Part shown: positions 12,051 to 20,324 of the stretch, piece by piece
How the letters are laid out: every line of letters begins with the position of its first letter
Numbering within the stretch: position 1 is the first letter of the stretch
DNA from: Streptomyces sp. MMBL 11-1
Lineage (GTDB): Bacteria > Actinomycetota > Actinomycetes > Streptomycetales > Streptomycetaceae
Assembly (NCBI RefSeq): GCF_028622875.1
Contig: NZ_CP117709.1
Coordinates: forward strand, 4,715,001-4,779,000
Reading direction: 5' to 3'
DNA: 64,000 bases
Notes under the pieces: generated by a model
The model's database searches: none
What the model saw: only the letters and a program-made list of their open reading frames with translations
Told to the model about the DNA's origin: nothing
Position numbers and translations under genes: made by a program

Positions 12051-13622
12051 ATGTCCTTTCCCCTCCTGACCGCGACGGCGGCGCTCCCGGCGATCGGCGC
12101 CATCGCCACCGCGGCGGTCCCCGCCGCGCGGCGCACCGCGGCCAAATGGCTCGCGCTGCTCTTCTCGCTCGGCACGCTCGTCCTGGCGGCCGTCGTCTTC
12201 CTCCGCTTCGAGCCGGGCGGCGACCGCTACCAGCTCACCGAGTCCCGGTCCTGGATCGCCGACTTCGGCGTCCGCTACGAGCTGGGCGTGGACGGCATCG
12301 GGGTGGCGCTCCTCGGCCTCACCGCGCTGCTGATCCCGTTCGTCATCGTCGCGGGCTGGCACGACGCCGACCCCCAGGAGACGAAGTCCTCGCGCTGGCG
12401 TCCGACGCAGGGCTTCTTCGCCCTGATCCTCATGGTCGAGGCCATGGTGATCCTGTCGTTCGTCGCCACCGACGTCTTCCTCTTCTACATCCTGTTCGAA
12501 GCCATGCTCATCCCGATGTACTTCCTCATCGGCGGCTTCGGCGATCGGGCCCACGCGGGCACCGACGAGAACGCCGCGACCCAGCGTTCCTACGCGGCGG
12601 TCAAGTTCCTCCTCTACAACCTGGCCGGTGGCCTGATCATGCTGGCCGCCGTCATCGGGCTGTACGTGGTCGCGGGCAGTTTCTCGCTCTCCGAGATCGC
12701 CGAGGCCCGGGCCAACGGCTCCCTGGAGATGGCGACCAGCACCGAGCGGTGGCTCTTCCTCGGGTTCTTCCTCGCCTTCGCGATCAAGGCCCCGCTGTGG
12801 CCGCTGCACACCTGGCTGCCCAACGCGATGGGCGAGGCGACCGCCCCGGTCGCCGTGCTGATCACCGCGATCGTCGACAAGGTCGGCACCTTCGCGATGC
12901 TCCGCTTCTGCCTCGGGCTCTTCCCGGAGGCCAGCAAGTGGGCGACGCCGGTGGTCATCACCCTGGCGCTCGTCTCCATCGTGTACGGGGCGCTGCTCGC
13001 GGTCGGCCAGCGCGACATCAAGCGGCTCATCGCCTACGCCTCGATCTCGCACTTCGGCTTCATCATCCTGGGCATCTTCGCGATGACGAGCCAGGGCCAG
13101 TCGGGCGCCACGCTCTACATGGTCAACCACGGGATCTCGACGGCCGCGCTGCTGCTGGTCGCCGGATTCCTCATCACCCGGCGCGGATCACGGCTCATCG
13201 CGGACTACGGCGGGGTGCAGAAGGTCGCCCCCGTGCTGGCCGGGACGTTCCTCATCGGCGGGCTCGCCACCCTGTCGCTGCCCGGACTCGCCCCGTTCGT
13301 CAGTGAGTTCCTGGTCCTCGTCGGCACGTTCAGCGCGTATCCGGTGGCGGGCATCATCGCCACCTCCGGCATCGTGCTCGCCGCGCTCTACGTACTGGTC
13401 CTCTACCAGCGCACGATGACCGGGCCGGTGCGGGAATCGGTCCGGTCCATGCCGGATCTCAGGGCCCGGGAGCTGGCGGTCGCGGTTCCGCTGATCGCCG
13501 TGCTGATCTTCCTGGGCGTCTTCCCGAAGCCGCTCACCGAGGTCGTCAACCCGGCGGTGGAGCACACCATGTCCGACGTACAGAAGAAGGACCCCCAGCC
13601 CGAGGTGGAGGCCGCCAAGTGA
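12051..13622 (+). CDS. nuoM: NADH-quinone oxidoreductase subunit M
   Basis: NuoM is the second antiporter-like membrane subunit. The 523-residue product shows about 14 membrane helices, the ILFEAMLIPMYFLIG helix with the conserved Glu, the KAPLWPLHTWLPNAMGEATAPVAVL segment containing the functional Lys, and LPGLAPFVSEFLVL near the C-terminus. It begins four bases after nuoL with an ATG, and its stop overlaps the nuoN GTG. The last 20 residues are a charged tail. Confidence 0.97.
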   Translation: MSFPLLTATAALPAIGAIATAAVPAARRTAAKWLALLFSLGTLVLAAVVFLRFEPGGDRYQLTESRSWIADFGVRYELGVDGIGVALLGLTALLIPFVIVAGWHDADPQETKSSRWRPTQGFFALILMVEAMVILSFVATDVFLFYILFEAMLIPMYFLIGGFGDRAHAGTDENAATQRSYAAVKFLLYNLAGGLIMLAAVIGLYVVAGSFSLSEIAEARANGSLEMATSTERWLFLGFFLAFAIKAPLWPLHTWLPNAMGEATAPVAVLITAIVDKVGTFAMLRFCLGLFPEASKWATPVVITLALVSIVYGALLAVGQRDIKRLIAYASISHFGFIILGIFAMTSQGQSGATLYMVNHGISTAALLLVAGFLITRRGSRLIADYGGVQKVAPVLAGTFLIGGLATLSLPGLAPFVSEFLVLVGTFSAYPVAGIIATSGIVLAALYVLVLYQRTMTGPVRESVRSMPDLRARELAVAVPLIAVLIFLGVFPKPLTEVVNPAVEHTMSDVQKKDPQPEVEAAK

Positions 13623-15283
13623 GCGCAACAGCTGTCCACAGTCTGTGGACGACGGCGAGCGGGGTGACATCGGCGGCACCGGGCAGCACGTTCACGGCGC
13701 CGAAGATCGAGTACACCCAGCTGATGCCGGTCCTGATCATCGTGGTCGCCGCCGTCCTGGGCATCCTGGTGGAGGCCTTCGTGCCGCGCCGGGCCCGCTA
13801 CCACACCCAGCTCTTCCTGACCGTGGTCGCGGTCGCCGCCTCGTTCGCCGCGATCGTCGGCCTCGCGGCCGGGGGATACGGCACGACGAAGGCCCAGATC
13901 GCGGCCATGGGCGCCATCGCGATCGACGGCCCCACCCTGTTCCTCCAGGGCACCGTTCTCCTGGTCGCCATGGTGGCGGTGTTCACCTTCGCCGAGCGCC
14001 GGCTGGACCCCACCGCCCACGGCAACCGGGTCGACTCCTTCGCCGCCCAGGCCGGAGCCGTACCGGGCGGTGAGGGCGAGAAGGCCGCGGTCCGGGCCGG
14101 CTTCGCCACCACCGAGGTCTTTCCGCTCCTCCTCTTCTCGGTGGCGGGGCTGCTGGTCTTCCCGGCCGCCAACGACCTGCTGACCCTGTTCATCGCGCTG
14201 GAGGTCTTCTCCCTCCCGCTCTACCTCCTGTGTGCCGTGGCCCGCCGCAAGCGGCTGCTGTCGCAGGAGGCCGCCGTGAAGTACTTCCTGCTCGGCGCGT
14301 TCTCCTCGGCGTTCTTCCTCTTCGGGATCGCCCTCCTCTACGGCTACGCGGGCTCCCTCGCGTACGCCGACATCGCCAACGTCGTCGACGGGTCGGTCCT
14401 GGAGATCGACCCGGCCCTCGCCGACACCATGGGCAACGACGCGCTGCTGCTCATCGGCGGCGCGATGATCCTGGTCGGCCTGCTCTTCAAGGTCGGTGCG
14501 ATCCCGTTCCACATGTGGACCCCGGACGTCTACCAGGGCGCCCCGACCCCGGTCACCGGCTTCATGGCCGCCGCCACGAAGGTCGCGGCGTTCGGCGCGA
14601 TGCTGCGCCTGCTGTACGTGGCGCTGCCGGGCCTCGCCTGGGACCTGCGGCCGGTCATGTGGGCGGTGGCCATCATCACGATGCTGGGCGGCGCGGTCGT
14701 CGCGATCACCCAGACCGACATCAAGCGGCTGCTGGCCTACTCCTCGATCGCGCACGCGGGCTTCATCCTCGCGGGCGTCATCGCGGCCAGCCCGGAGGGC
14801 ATCTCCTCGGTCCTCTTCTACCTGCTGGCCTACTCCTTCGTGACGGTCGGCGCGTTCGCCGTCGTCACGCTGGTGCGGGACGCGGGCGGCGAGGCCACCC
14901 ACCTGTCGAAGTGGGCCGGGCTCGGCCGGCGCTCGCCGCTGGTCGCCGCGGTCTTCGCGGTGTTCCTGCTGGCCTTCGCGGGCATCCCGCTGACCTCCGG
15001 GTTCTCCGGGAAGTTCGCGGTGTTCAAGGCGGCCGCCGAGGGCGGGGCCGGCGGGCTGGTCGTCGTCGGTGTGCTCTCCTCGGCCGTCGCGGCGTTCTTC
15101 TACCTCCGGGTCATCGTCCTGATGTTCTTCAGCGAGCCGAAGGCGGACGGCCCCACGGTCGCCGTCCCGTCCCCGCTGACCATGACGACGATCGCGGTCG
15201 GCGTCGCCGTCACCCTGGTGCTGGGCCTGGCCCCGCAGTTCTTCCTGGACCTGGCGAGCCAGGCGGGAGTGTTCGTGCGGTAG
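13619..15283 (+). CDS. nuoN: NADH-quinone oxidoreductase subunit N
   Basis: NuoN is the third antiporter-like subunit, next to NuoK and NuoJ. The 554-residue product contains the ALEVFSLPLYLL helix, the FKVGAIPFHMWTPDVYQGAPTPVTGFMA segment with conserved Lys/His, and GIPLTSGFSGKFAVF. An insert of about 40 hydrophilic residues (near 130-165) between helices is common in actinobacterial NuoN. It is the last gene of the first nuo operon and is followed after 24 bases by a strong terminator. Confidence 0.97.
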   Translation: MSATAVHSLWTTASGVTSAAPGSTFTAPKIEYTQLMPVLIIVVAAVLGILVEAFVPRRARYHTQLFLTVVAVAASFAAIVGLAAGGYGTTKAQIAAMGAIAIDGPTLFLQGTVLLVAMVAVFTFAERRLDPTAHGNRVDSFAAQAGAVPGGEGEKAAVRAGFATTEVFPLLLFSVAGLLVFPAANDLLTLFIALEVFSLPLYLLCAVARRKRLLSQEAAVKYFLLGAFSSAFFLFGIALLYGYAGSLAYADIANVVDGSVLEIDPALADTMGNDALLLIGGAMILVGLLFKVGAIPFHMWTPDVYQGAPTPVTGFMAAATKVAAFGAMLRLLYVALPGLAWDLRPVMWAVAIITMLGGAVVAITQTDIKRLLAYSSIAHAGFILAGVIAASPEGISSVLFYLLAYSFVTVGAFAVVTLVRDAGGEATHLSKWAGLGRRSPLVAAVFAVFLLAFAGIPLTSGFSGKFAVFKAAAEGGAGGLVVVGVLSSAVAAFFYLRVIVLMFFSEPKADGPTVAVPSPLTMTTIAVGVAVTLVLGLAPQFFLDLASQAGVFVR

Positions 15284-15307
15284 CCCGCGCGGTACGCGGA
15301 TCAGCAG

Positions 15308-15346
15308 CGCCGGACGGTCGGGTTCTCCCGGACCGTCCGGCGTTGT
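15308..15346 (+). terminator. Terminator of the first nuo operon
   Basis: A perfect 12-bp stem (CGCCGGACGGTC pairing with GACCGTCCGGCG) encloses a further GGG/CCC pair with a TTCT loop, followed by a T-rich stretch (TTGTCGTT). It lies 24 bases after the nuoN stop and before recQ, so it probably separates the two transcription units. Confidence 0.85.
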
Positions 15347-15400
15347 CGTTGCCTCCGCCTATCGTGGACGGGGACGAGAGCAGGACGGACAGGGCCGGGC

Positions 15401-17494
15401 GTGCGGACCTCGGGGGACAGAGCATTGGGTGTGACCATGGATGTGACCGGGACGGTGACCGACACCGGCATCGACACGGACGGCGAGAGCGAGGCGCGGC
15501 GGACGCTGCACCGCGTCTTCGGGTACGAGTCGTTCCGCGGCGAGCAGGGCGCGGTCATCGATCATGTGGTGGCGGGCGGCGACGCGGTCGTGCTCATGCC
15601 CACCGGCGGCGGAAAGTCCCTCTGCTACCAGATCCCGTCCCTGGTCAGGCGGGGCACCGGAGTGGTCGTCTCCCCGCTGATCGCCCTCATGCAGGACCAG
15701 GTCGACGCCCTGCGGGCGCTCGGCGTCCGGGCCGGCTTCATGAACTCCACGCAGGACTTCGACGAGCGCCGCTCGATGGAGGCGCAGTTCCTCGCGGGCG
15801 AGCTGGACGTGCTCTACCTGGCGCCGGAGCGGCTGCGCCTGGACTCCACCCTCTCCCTGCTGGCCCGGGGCGAGATCTCCGTCTTCGCGATCGACGAGGC
15901 GCACTGCGTCGCCCAGTGGGGCCACGACTTCCGCCCCGACTATCTGGCCCTGTCCGTGCTCGGCGAGCGCTGGCCGGACGTTCCGCGCATCGCCCTGACG
16001 GCGACCGCGACCCACGCCACGCACGAGGAGATCACCCGCCGCCTCGGCATGCCGGACGCGAAGCACTTCGTCGCGAGCTTCGACCGGCCGAACATCCAGT
16101 ACCGGATCGTGCCGAAGTCCGAGCCCAAGAAGCAGCTCCTCACCTTCCTCCAGGAGGAGCACGCCGGGGACGCGGGCATCGTCTACTGCCTCTCGCGCAA
16201 CTCCACCGAGAAGATCGCGGAGTACCTCTGCCGCAACGGCGTGGAGGCCGTGCCGTACCACGCGGGCCTGGACGCCGGGACGCGCGCCACCCACCAGGCG
16301 CGCTTCCTCCGCGAGGAGGGGCTCGTCGTCGTCGCGACGATCGCGTTCGGCATGGGCATCGACAAGCCGGACGTCCGGTTCGTCGCCCACCTCGACCTCC
16401 CCAAGTCCGTCGAGGGGTATTACCAGGAGACCGGCCGCGCGGGCCGTGACGGGGAGCCGTCGACGGCCTGGATGGCGTACGGGCTCCAGGACGTCGTCCA
16501 GCAGCGCAAGCTCATCCAGGGCGGCGAGGGCGACGAGGCGTTCCGCCGCCGGGCCGCCTCCCACCTGGACTCGATGCTGGCCCTCTGCGAGACGGTCCAG
16601 TGCCGCCGGGCCCAGCTGCTGACCTACTTCGGCCAGGAACCCACGGCCCCCGCCTGCGGCAACTGCGACACCTGCCTGACCCCGCCGGAGACGTGGGACG
16701 GCACGGTCGTCTCGCAGAAGCTGCTCTCCACGGTGGTGCGGCTGAAGCGCGAACGGAACCAGAAGTTCGGCGCGGGCCAGATCATCGACATCCTGCTGGG
16801 CCGCAAGACCGCCAAGGTCATCCAGTTCGACCACGACCAGCTCTCCGTCTTCGGCATCGGCGAGGAGCTGGCGGAGGCGGAGTGGCGCGGTGTGGTGCGC
16901 CAGCTGCTGGCCCAGGGGCTCCTCGCGGTCGAGGGGGAGTACGGCACGCTGGTCCTGACCGACGAGAGCGCCACGGTCCTGGGGCGGGAGCGGGACGTGC
17001 TGCTCCGCAAGGAGCCGAAGAAGCCGACAACCCGGTCGTCGTCCTCCGCCGGCGGGGCCAAGGGCGCCAGGGGCAAGGCGGCCGCCGCCGATCTCCCCGA
17101 GGCCGCGGTCCCGGTCTTCGAGGCGCTGCGCGCCTGGCGCGGGGCGACGGCGAAGGAGCAGGGCGTCCCGGCGTATGTGATCTTCCACGACGCCACGCTC
17201 CGCGAGATCGCGACCCTGCATCCGTCCTCGCTCGCGGAGCTGGGCGGCGTCAGCGGCCTGGGCGAGAAGAAGCTCGCGACGTACGGGGAGGGCGTGCTGG
17301 AGGTCCTGGCGCAGACGCCTTCGGCGGCGGCGGAAGCTCCCGCACCGGCGGCCCCGGCCCCCGCCGCGGCTCCCGTGCCCGCGTCCCGCCCGGCGGCTGC
17401 CCCGGCGGCTCGCACGAAGGCCCCGGTCGCCCCGGCCCCGCAGCACAGCGACCCCGAGTTCGGATGGGACGAGGAACCGCCCGAGTACGAGTGA
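15401..17494 (+). CDS. recQ: ATP-dependent DNA helicase RecQ
   Basis: RecQ is a 3'-5' SF2 DNA helicase acting in recombination and repair. Up to 697 residues contain all expected parts: the [12 protein letters not shown] zero motif, Walker [13 protein letters not shown], the DEAH box in [19 protein letters not shown], the aromatic-rich loop, motif [15 protein letters not shown], a four-Cys Zn-binding RQC region (C..C.NCDTC) and an HRDC domain near residues 560-640. The last 60 residues are a Pro/Ala tail. The start is uncertain: GTG 15401, GTG 15431 and ATG 15437 are all in frame, and a GGGGGA at 15412-15417 favours one of the two later ones. Confidence 0.95.
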   Translation: MRTSGDRALGVTMDVTGTVTDTGIDTDGESEARRTLHRVFGYESFRGEQGAVIDHVVAGGDAVVLMPTGGGKSLCYQIPSLVRRGTGVVVSPLIALMQDQVDALRALGVRAGFMNSTQDFDERRSMEAQFLAGELDVLYLAPERLRLDSTLSLLARGEISVFAIDEAHCVAQWGHDFRPDYLALSVLGERWPDVPRIALTATATHATHEEITRRLGMPDAKHFVASFDRPNIQYRIVPKSEPKKQLLTFLQEEHAGDAGIVYCLSRNSTEKIAEYLCRNGVEAVPYHAGLDAGTRATHQARFLREEGLVVVATIAFGMGIDKPDVRFVAHLDLPKSVEGYYQETGRAGRDGEPSTAWMAYGLQDVVQQRKLIQGGEGDEAFRRRAASHLDSMLALCETVQCRRAQLLTYFGQEPTAPACGNCDTCLTPPETWDGTVVSQKLLSTVVRLKRERNQKFGAGQIIDILLGRKTAKVIQFDHDQLSVFGIGEELAEAEWRGVVRQLLAQGLLAVEGEYGTLVLTDESATVLGRERDVLLRKEPKKPTTRSSSSAGGAKGARGKAAAADLPEAAVPVFEALRAWRGATAKEQGVPAYVIFHDATLREIATLHPSSLAELGGVSGLGEKKLATYGEGVLEVLAQTPSAAAEAPAPAAPAPAAAPVPASRPAAAPAARTKAPVAPAPQHSDPEFGWDEEPPEYE

Positions 17495-17520
17495 TCCGTA
17501 CCGGGCGGTGAGGCGGAGGA

Positions 17521-17547
17521 GCGGCGGATCTACCCGAGATCCGCCGC
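17521..17547. terminator. Bidirectional terminator between recQ and the Uma2 gene
   Basis: A perfect 11-bp inverted repeat, GCGGCGGATCT with AGATCCGCCGC around ACCCG, lies 27 bases after the recQ stop. It overlaps the stop codon of the convergent minus-strand gene, so the 3' end of that coding sequence forms one arm. It could end transcription from both sides. Confidence 0.7.
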
Positions 17548-18138
17548 CCGGCGTCGGGGCGTGATCGCCGTGAGGTCCAGATCCACGGGGAAGGGCACCG
17601 ACACCTTCATCCGGTCGTGGAAGATCCCCGTCGAGGTGTACGCGCCGGTGGCCGGCTCCCGCTCGAAGACGTACACCACGGCCCGCCCGTCGTGGTTCTC
17701 CACCCGCCAGTAGTGGGAGATCTTCGCACGGGCGTACTTCACGGGCTTGGTCTCCCGGTCGCGGGACCGGGACTCGGGCGAGACGACCTCGATGGCGAGG
17801 CGCACCGACTCGGCGGGGAACCGGGTCTGGTCCGGATCCTGGATGACGTCACCGTCGATGACGATCACATCGGGCTCGGGCCGGTTGTAGCGGTCGATGT
17901 CGATGGTGAACTCGCGGACGACCTCCAGCTCGGGCGGTACCAGGGACTGCAGCTGCCAGTTGAAGAAGTCGACCGCTCGCGAATGGAACAGGGTCTGCGG
18001 ACTCACGAAAACGAGACTCCCGTCGATCAGCTCCGTGTGCGGAGGCAGATTCGGGAGTGTGTCCAGGTCATCGGCGGTCCAGCCGCCCTCGGGCGGGACC
18101 GCCCACCGCGGCTCGGAGGCCTCGGGTTCGATGCTCAT
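17530..18138 (-). CDS. Uma2 family (DUF820) putative endonuclease
   Basis: The roughly 202-residue product matches the Uma2/DUF820 family, restriction-endonuclease-like proteins with a PD-(D/E)xK core that are numerous in Streptomyces and cyanobacteria and mostly of unknown biological role. Visible family features are TELIDGSLVFVSPQ near the N-terminus, EPDVIVIDGDVI, the core AIEVVSPESRSRDRETK and YARAKISHYWRVE. The frame opens at 18150, but a GGGAG at 18148-18144 sits five bases before the ATG at 18138, which is taken as the start. The stop lies inside a terminator shared with recQ. Function beyond a nuclease fold is not known. Confidence 0.88.
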   Translation of the reverse strand: MSIEPEASEPRWAVPPEGGWTADDLDTLPNLPPHTELIDGSLVFVSPQTLFHSRAVDFFNWQLQSLVPPELEVVREFTIDIDRYNRPEPDVIVIDGDVIQDPDQTRFPAESVRLAIEVVSPESRSRDRETKPVKYARAKISHYWRVENHDGRAVVYVFEREPATGAYTSTGIFHDRMKVSVPFPVDLDLTAITPRRRAADLG

Positions 18139-18264
18139 CATTGCTCCCATGGGGAGGAGTCTCGCGGGCCCGACCAGCGTATCCGCCGGGAACGGGACGG
18201 GGCTCCCCCGAACGTGTGAACGCCTTGCGCACCGCTGACCGGGCCCGCCGTTCCCTGGTCCCTG

Positions 18265-18939
18265 TCAGTCCGGGTCGCCGCTCCCGCTGTAGCCGCTCCA
18301 GCCGTTGCCGGTCTCGTTCTGCTCGACGTTGTAGCGGACGGCCACGGCGGTCCACTCGGAGCGGCGCATGACCTTCATGACCGTGCGGCCCGTGCGGCCG
18401 AGACGGGTCAGGTCACCGGCCAGGCCGATGGCGGAGGCCAGGGAGGCCAGCACCCGGTCGCGGTGGTCCGGGTACCCCGCCGCCTCGGCCGCCGCGAACC
18501 GGTCGAGGACGCCCCGCGAGAGGTCCGGCACGCCCGGGAAGTGGCGGTGGTAGGGGAGCACGCCGAGGACGCGGTGGGTCGTCCGGGACAGGACGGAGCG
18601 TTCGACCAGGGAGTCCAGGTACTTCTCCTGCACGTACCGGTCGTACTCACCCACCCAGCGCCGGGCGCGGATCCCCGGGCGGCGGCGGCCCTTCGCCGGT
18701 GGGTCCAGGGTCCGGAGCAGGGCGGCGAGGATCGGGTCGGCCGGGTCCAGCGGGTTCACCACCTGGACCCGGCCGCGCTCCTCGCGTATGTGGCCCCGGA
18801 TCTCCAGCTCGGCGAGGACGGCCCCGGCGGTTCCGTACCCCAGATCGCGGGCGTTGCAGGTCGGCTTGCCCCGGTCCGGGTCCAGGGCAAGGAGGATCAG
18901 TTCCTCGGGCAGCGTCAGGCCGGGGGCGTCCTGCGTCAT
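18265..18939 (-). CDS. GPP34 family phosphoprotein (Golgi phosphoprotein 3-like)
   Basis: The 224-residue product begins with TLPEELILLALDPDRGK and continues with the AGAVLAELEIRGHI segment, both typical of bacterial GPP34 (GOLPH3-like) proteins. In eukaryotes the family binds PI4P and retains glycosyltransferases; in actinomycetes its role is largely uncharacterised. There is no signal peptide or membrane helix. Its ATG overlaps the TGA of the fumarylacetoacetase gene in an ATGA junction, so the two are probably cotranscribed, with this gene downstream. The last 20 residues are Gly/Ser/Asn-rich. Confidence 0.85.
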   Translation of the reverse strand: MTQDAPGLTLPEELILLALDPDRGKPTCNARDLGYGTAGAVLAELEIRGHIREERGRVQVVNPLDPADPILAALLRTLDPPAKGRRRPGIRARRWVGEYDRYVQEKYLDSLVERSVLSRTTHRVLGVLPYHRHFPGVPDLSRGVLDRFAAAEAAGYPDHRDRVLASLASAIGLAGDLTRLGRTGRTVMKVMRRSEWTAVAVRYNVEQNETGNGWSGYSGSGDPD

Positions 18940-20165
18940 GGCGCGGTGACGATCCTTCCGGTCACGTCGCCGAGGCCGACGCGGGTGCCGTGCGGGCCGG
19001 GGGCCCAGGCGGTCAGCGTGACCGTGTCGCCGTCCTCCAGGAACGTCCGCTTGCCCTCGGGGAGTTCCAGCGCGTCGCGGCCGTTCCAGGTCAGCTCCAG
19101 GAGCGAGCCGCGCTGGCCGGGCTCGGGGCCGCTGACGGTGCCGGAGCCGTACAGGTCGCCGGTGCGCAGCGACGCGCCGTTGACCGTCATGTGAGCGAGC
19201 TGCTGGGCGGCGGTCCAGTACATCGAGGCGAACGGCGGTTCGGCGACGACCTGGCCGTTGATCTCGACGGTGATCCGGATGTCGAAGCCGCCCGGCTCCT
19301 CGTCCGCCGCGTCGTCGAGGTAGGGCAGGAGCGGGAAGTCGCGGGCCGGGGGCGCGGTGCGGGCGGCGTCCAGTGCCTCCAGCGGGGTGACCCAGGCGGA
19401 GACGGAGGTGGCGAAGGACTTTCCGAGGAACGGGCCGAGCGGCACGTACTCCCAGGCCTGGAGGTCGCGGGCGGACCAGTCGTTGAGGAGCGAGAGCCCG
19501 AAGACGTGCTCGCGGAAGTCGGCCAGCGGGACCGGAGCGCCGTGCGCGGAGGGGACGCCGACGACGAAGCCGACCTCGGCCTCGATGTCGAGCTTCACCG
19601 AAGGCCCGAAGACGGGGGCCGGGTCGGCGGGGGCCTTGCGCTGGCCGCTGGGGCGCACCACGTCCGTGCCGGAGACCACGACGGTGCCGGAGCGGCCGTG
19701 GTAACCGATCGGCAGGTGCTTCCAGTTGGGGGTGAGCGCGTCGCCGTCCGGCCGGAAGATCTTCCCCACGTTGGTGGCGTGGTGCTCGCTGGCGTAGAAG
19801 TCGACGTAGTCCGCGACCTCGTACGGCAGGTGCAGGGTCACCGCGTCCACCGGGTGCAGCAGCGGTTCGATGTCCGCGCGGTGGGCGGGGATCGTCAGCC
19901 AGGCGGTGAGCGCGCGGCGCACGTCCCGCCAGGCGTTGCGGCCCGCCGCGAGCAGCGGCGTCAGGCTCGGCTGGGCGAGCAGCCCCGCGTAGGGGGAGCC
20001 CAGGGCGTGGGCGGCGGCCCCGGCGTCCAGGACGTGGTCACCGATACGGACACCGACCCGGCGGTCGTCGGGGTGGTCGGAGGTGGAGAACACACCGTAA
20101 GGAAGGTTGTGCGGGCCGAAGGGGTCGCCCTCGGCCAGATCGAGCGGGCTGCTCTGCTCGGGCAT
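18936..20165 (-). CDS. fahA: Fumarylacetoacetase
   Basis: The enzyme hydrolyses 4-fumarylacetoacetate to fumarate and acetoacetate, the last step of tyrosine/homogentisate breakdown. The 409-residue product has the family N-terminal part (LPYGVFS, GVRIGDHVLDAGA), the DFYASEHHATNVGKIFRP segment with metal and catalytic residues, YHGRSGTVVVSGTDVVRP and the C-terminal MYWTAAQQLAHMTVNGASLRTGDL and GSGTVSGP segments seen in mammalian and bacterial FAH. No other homogentisate-pathway gene is nearby. It is translationally coupled to the downstream GPP34 gene. Confidence 0.96.
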   Translation of the reverse strand: MPEQSSPLDLAEGDPFGPHNLPYGVFSTSDHPDDRRVGVRIGDHVLDAGAAAHALGSPYAGLLAQPSLTPLLAAGRNAWRDVRRALTAWLTIPAHRADIEPLLHPVDAVTLHLPYEVADYVDFYASEHHATNVGKIFRPDGDALTPNWKHLPIGYHGRSGTVVVSGTDVVRPSGQRKAPADPAPVFGPSVKLDIEAEVGFVVGVPSAHGAPVPLADFREHVFGLSLLNDWSARDLQAWEYVPLGPFLGKSFATSVSAWVTPLEALDAARTAPPARDFPLLPYLDDAADEEPGGFDIRITVEINGQVVAEPPFASMYWTAAQQLAHMTVNGASLRTGDLYGSGTVSGPEPGQRGSLLELTWNGRDALELPEGKRTFLEDGDTVTLTAWAPGPHGTRVGLGDVTGRIVTAP

Positions 20166-20281
20166 GTGGTGCTGCCTCGCTTTCCAGGTCGCGTGAGGGA
20201 CACGTTACGTCGGTGCTCCTACCCAGCGGCAGTGCCCCGACTATCCCCAACTGTGCGCATTGCCCGGAAAGTTCGTCGGGC

Positions 20282-20307
20282 CCGCCGGAAAACCGGGGGT
20301 CCGGCGG
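20282..20307 (-). terminator. Possible terminator of the CocE/NonD hydrolase gene
   Basis: An 8-bp stem (CCGCCGGA with TCCGGCGG) with a 10-base loop lies 18 bases after the hydrolase stop on the minus strand. It has no clear T-run, as is usual in GC-rich genomes. The rest of 20166-20324 shows nothing else recognisable. Confidence 0.4.
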
Positions 20308-20324
20308 TGGGACAGCGGGGCCGC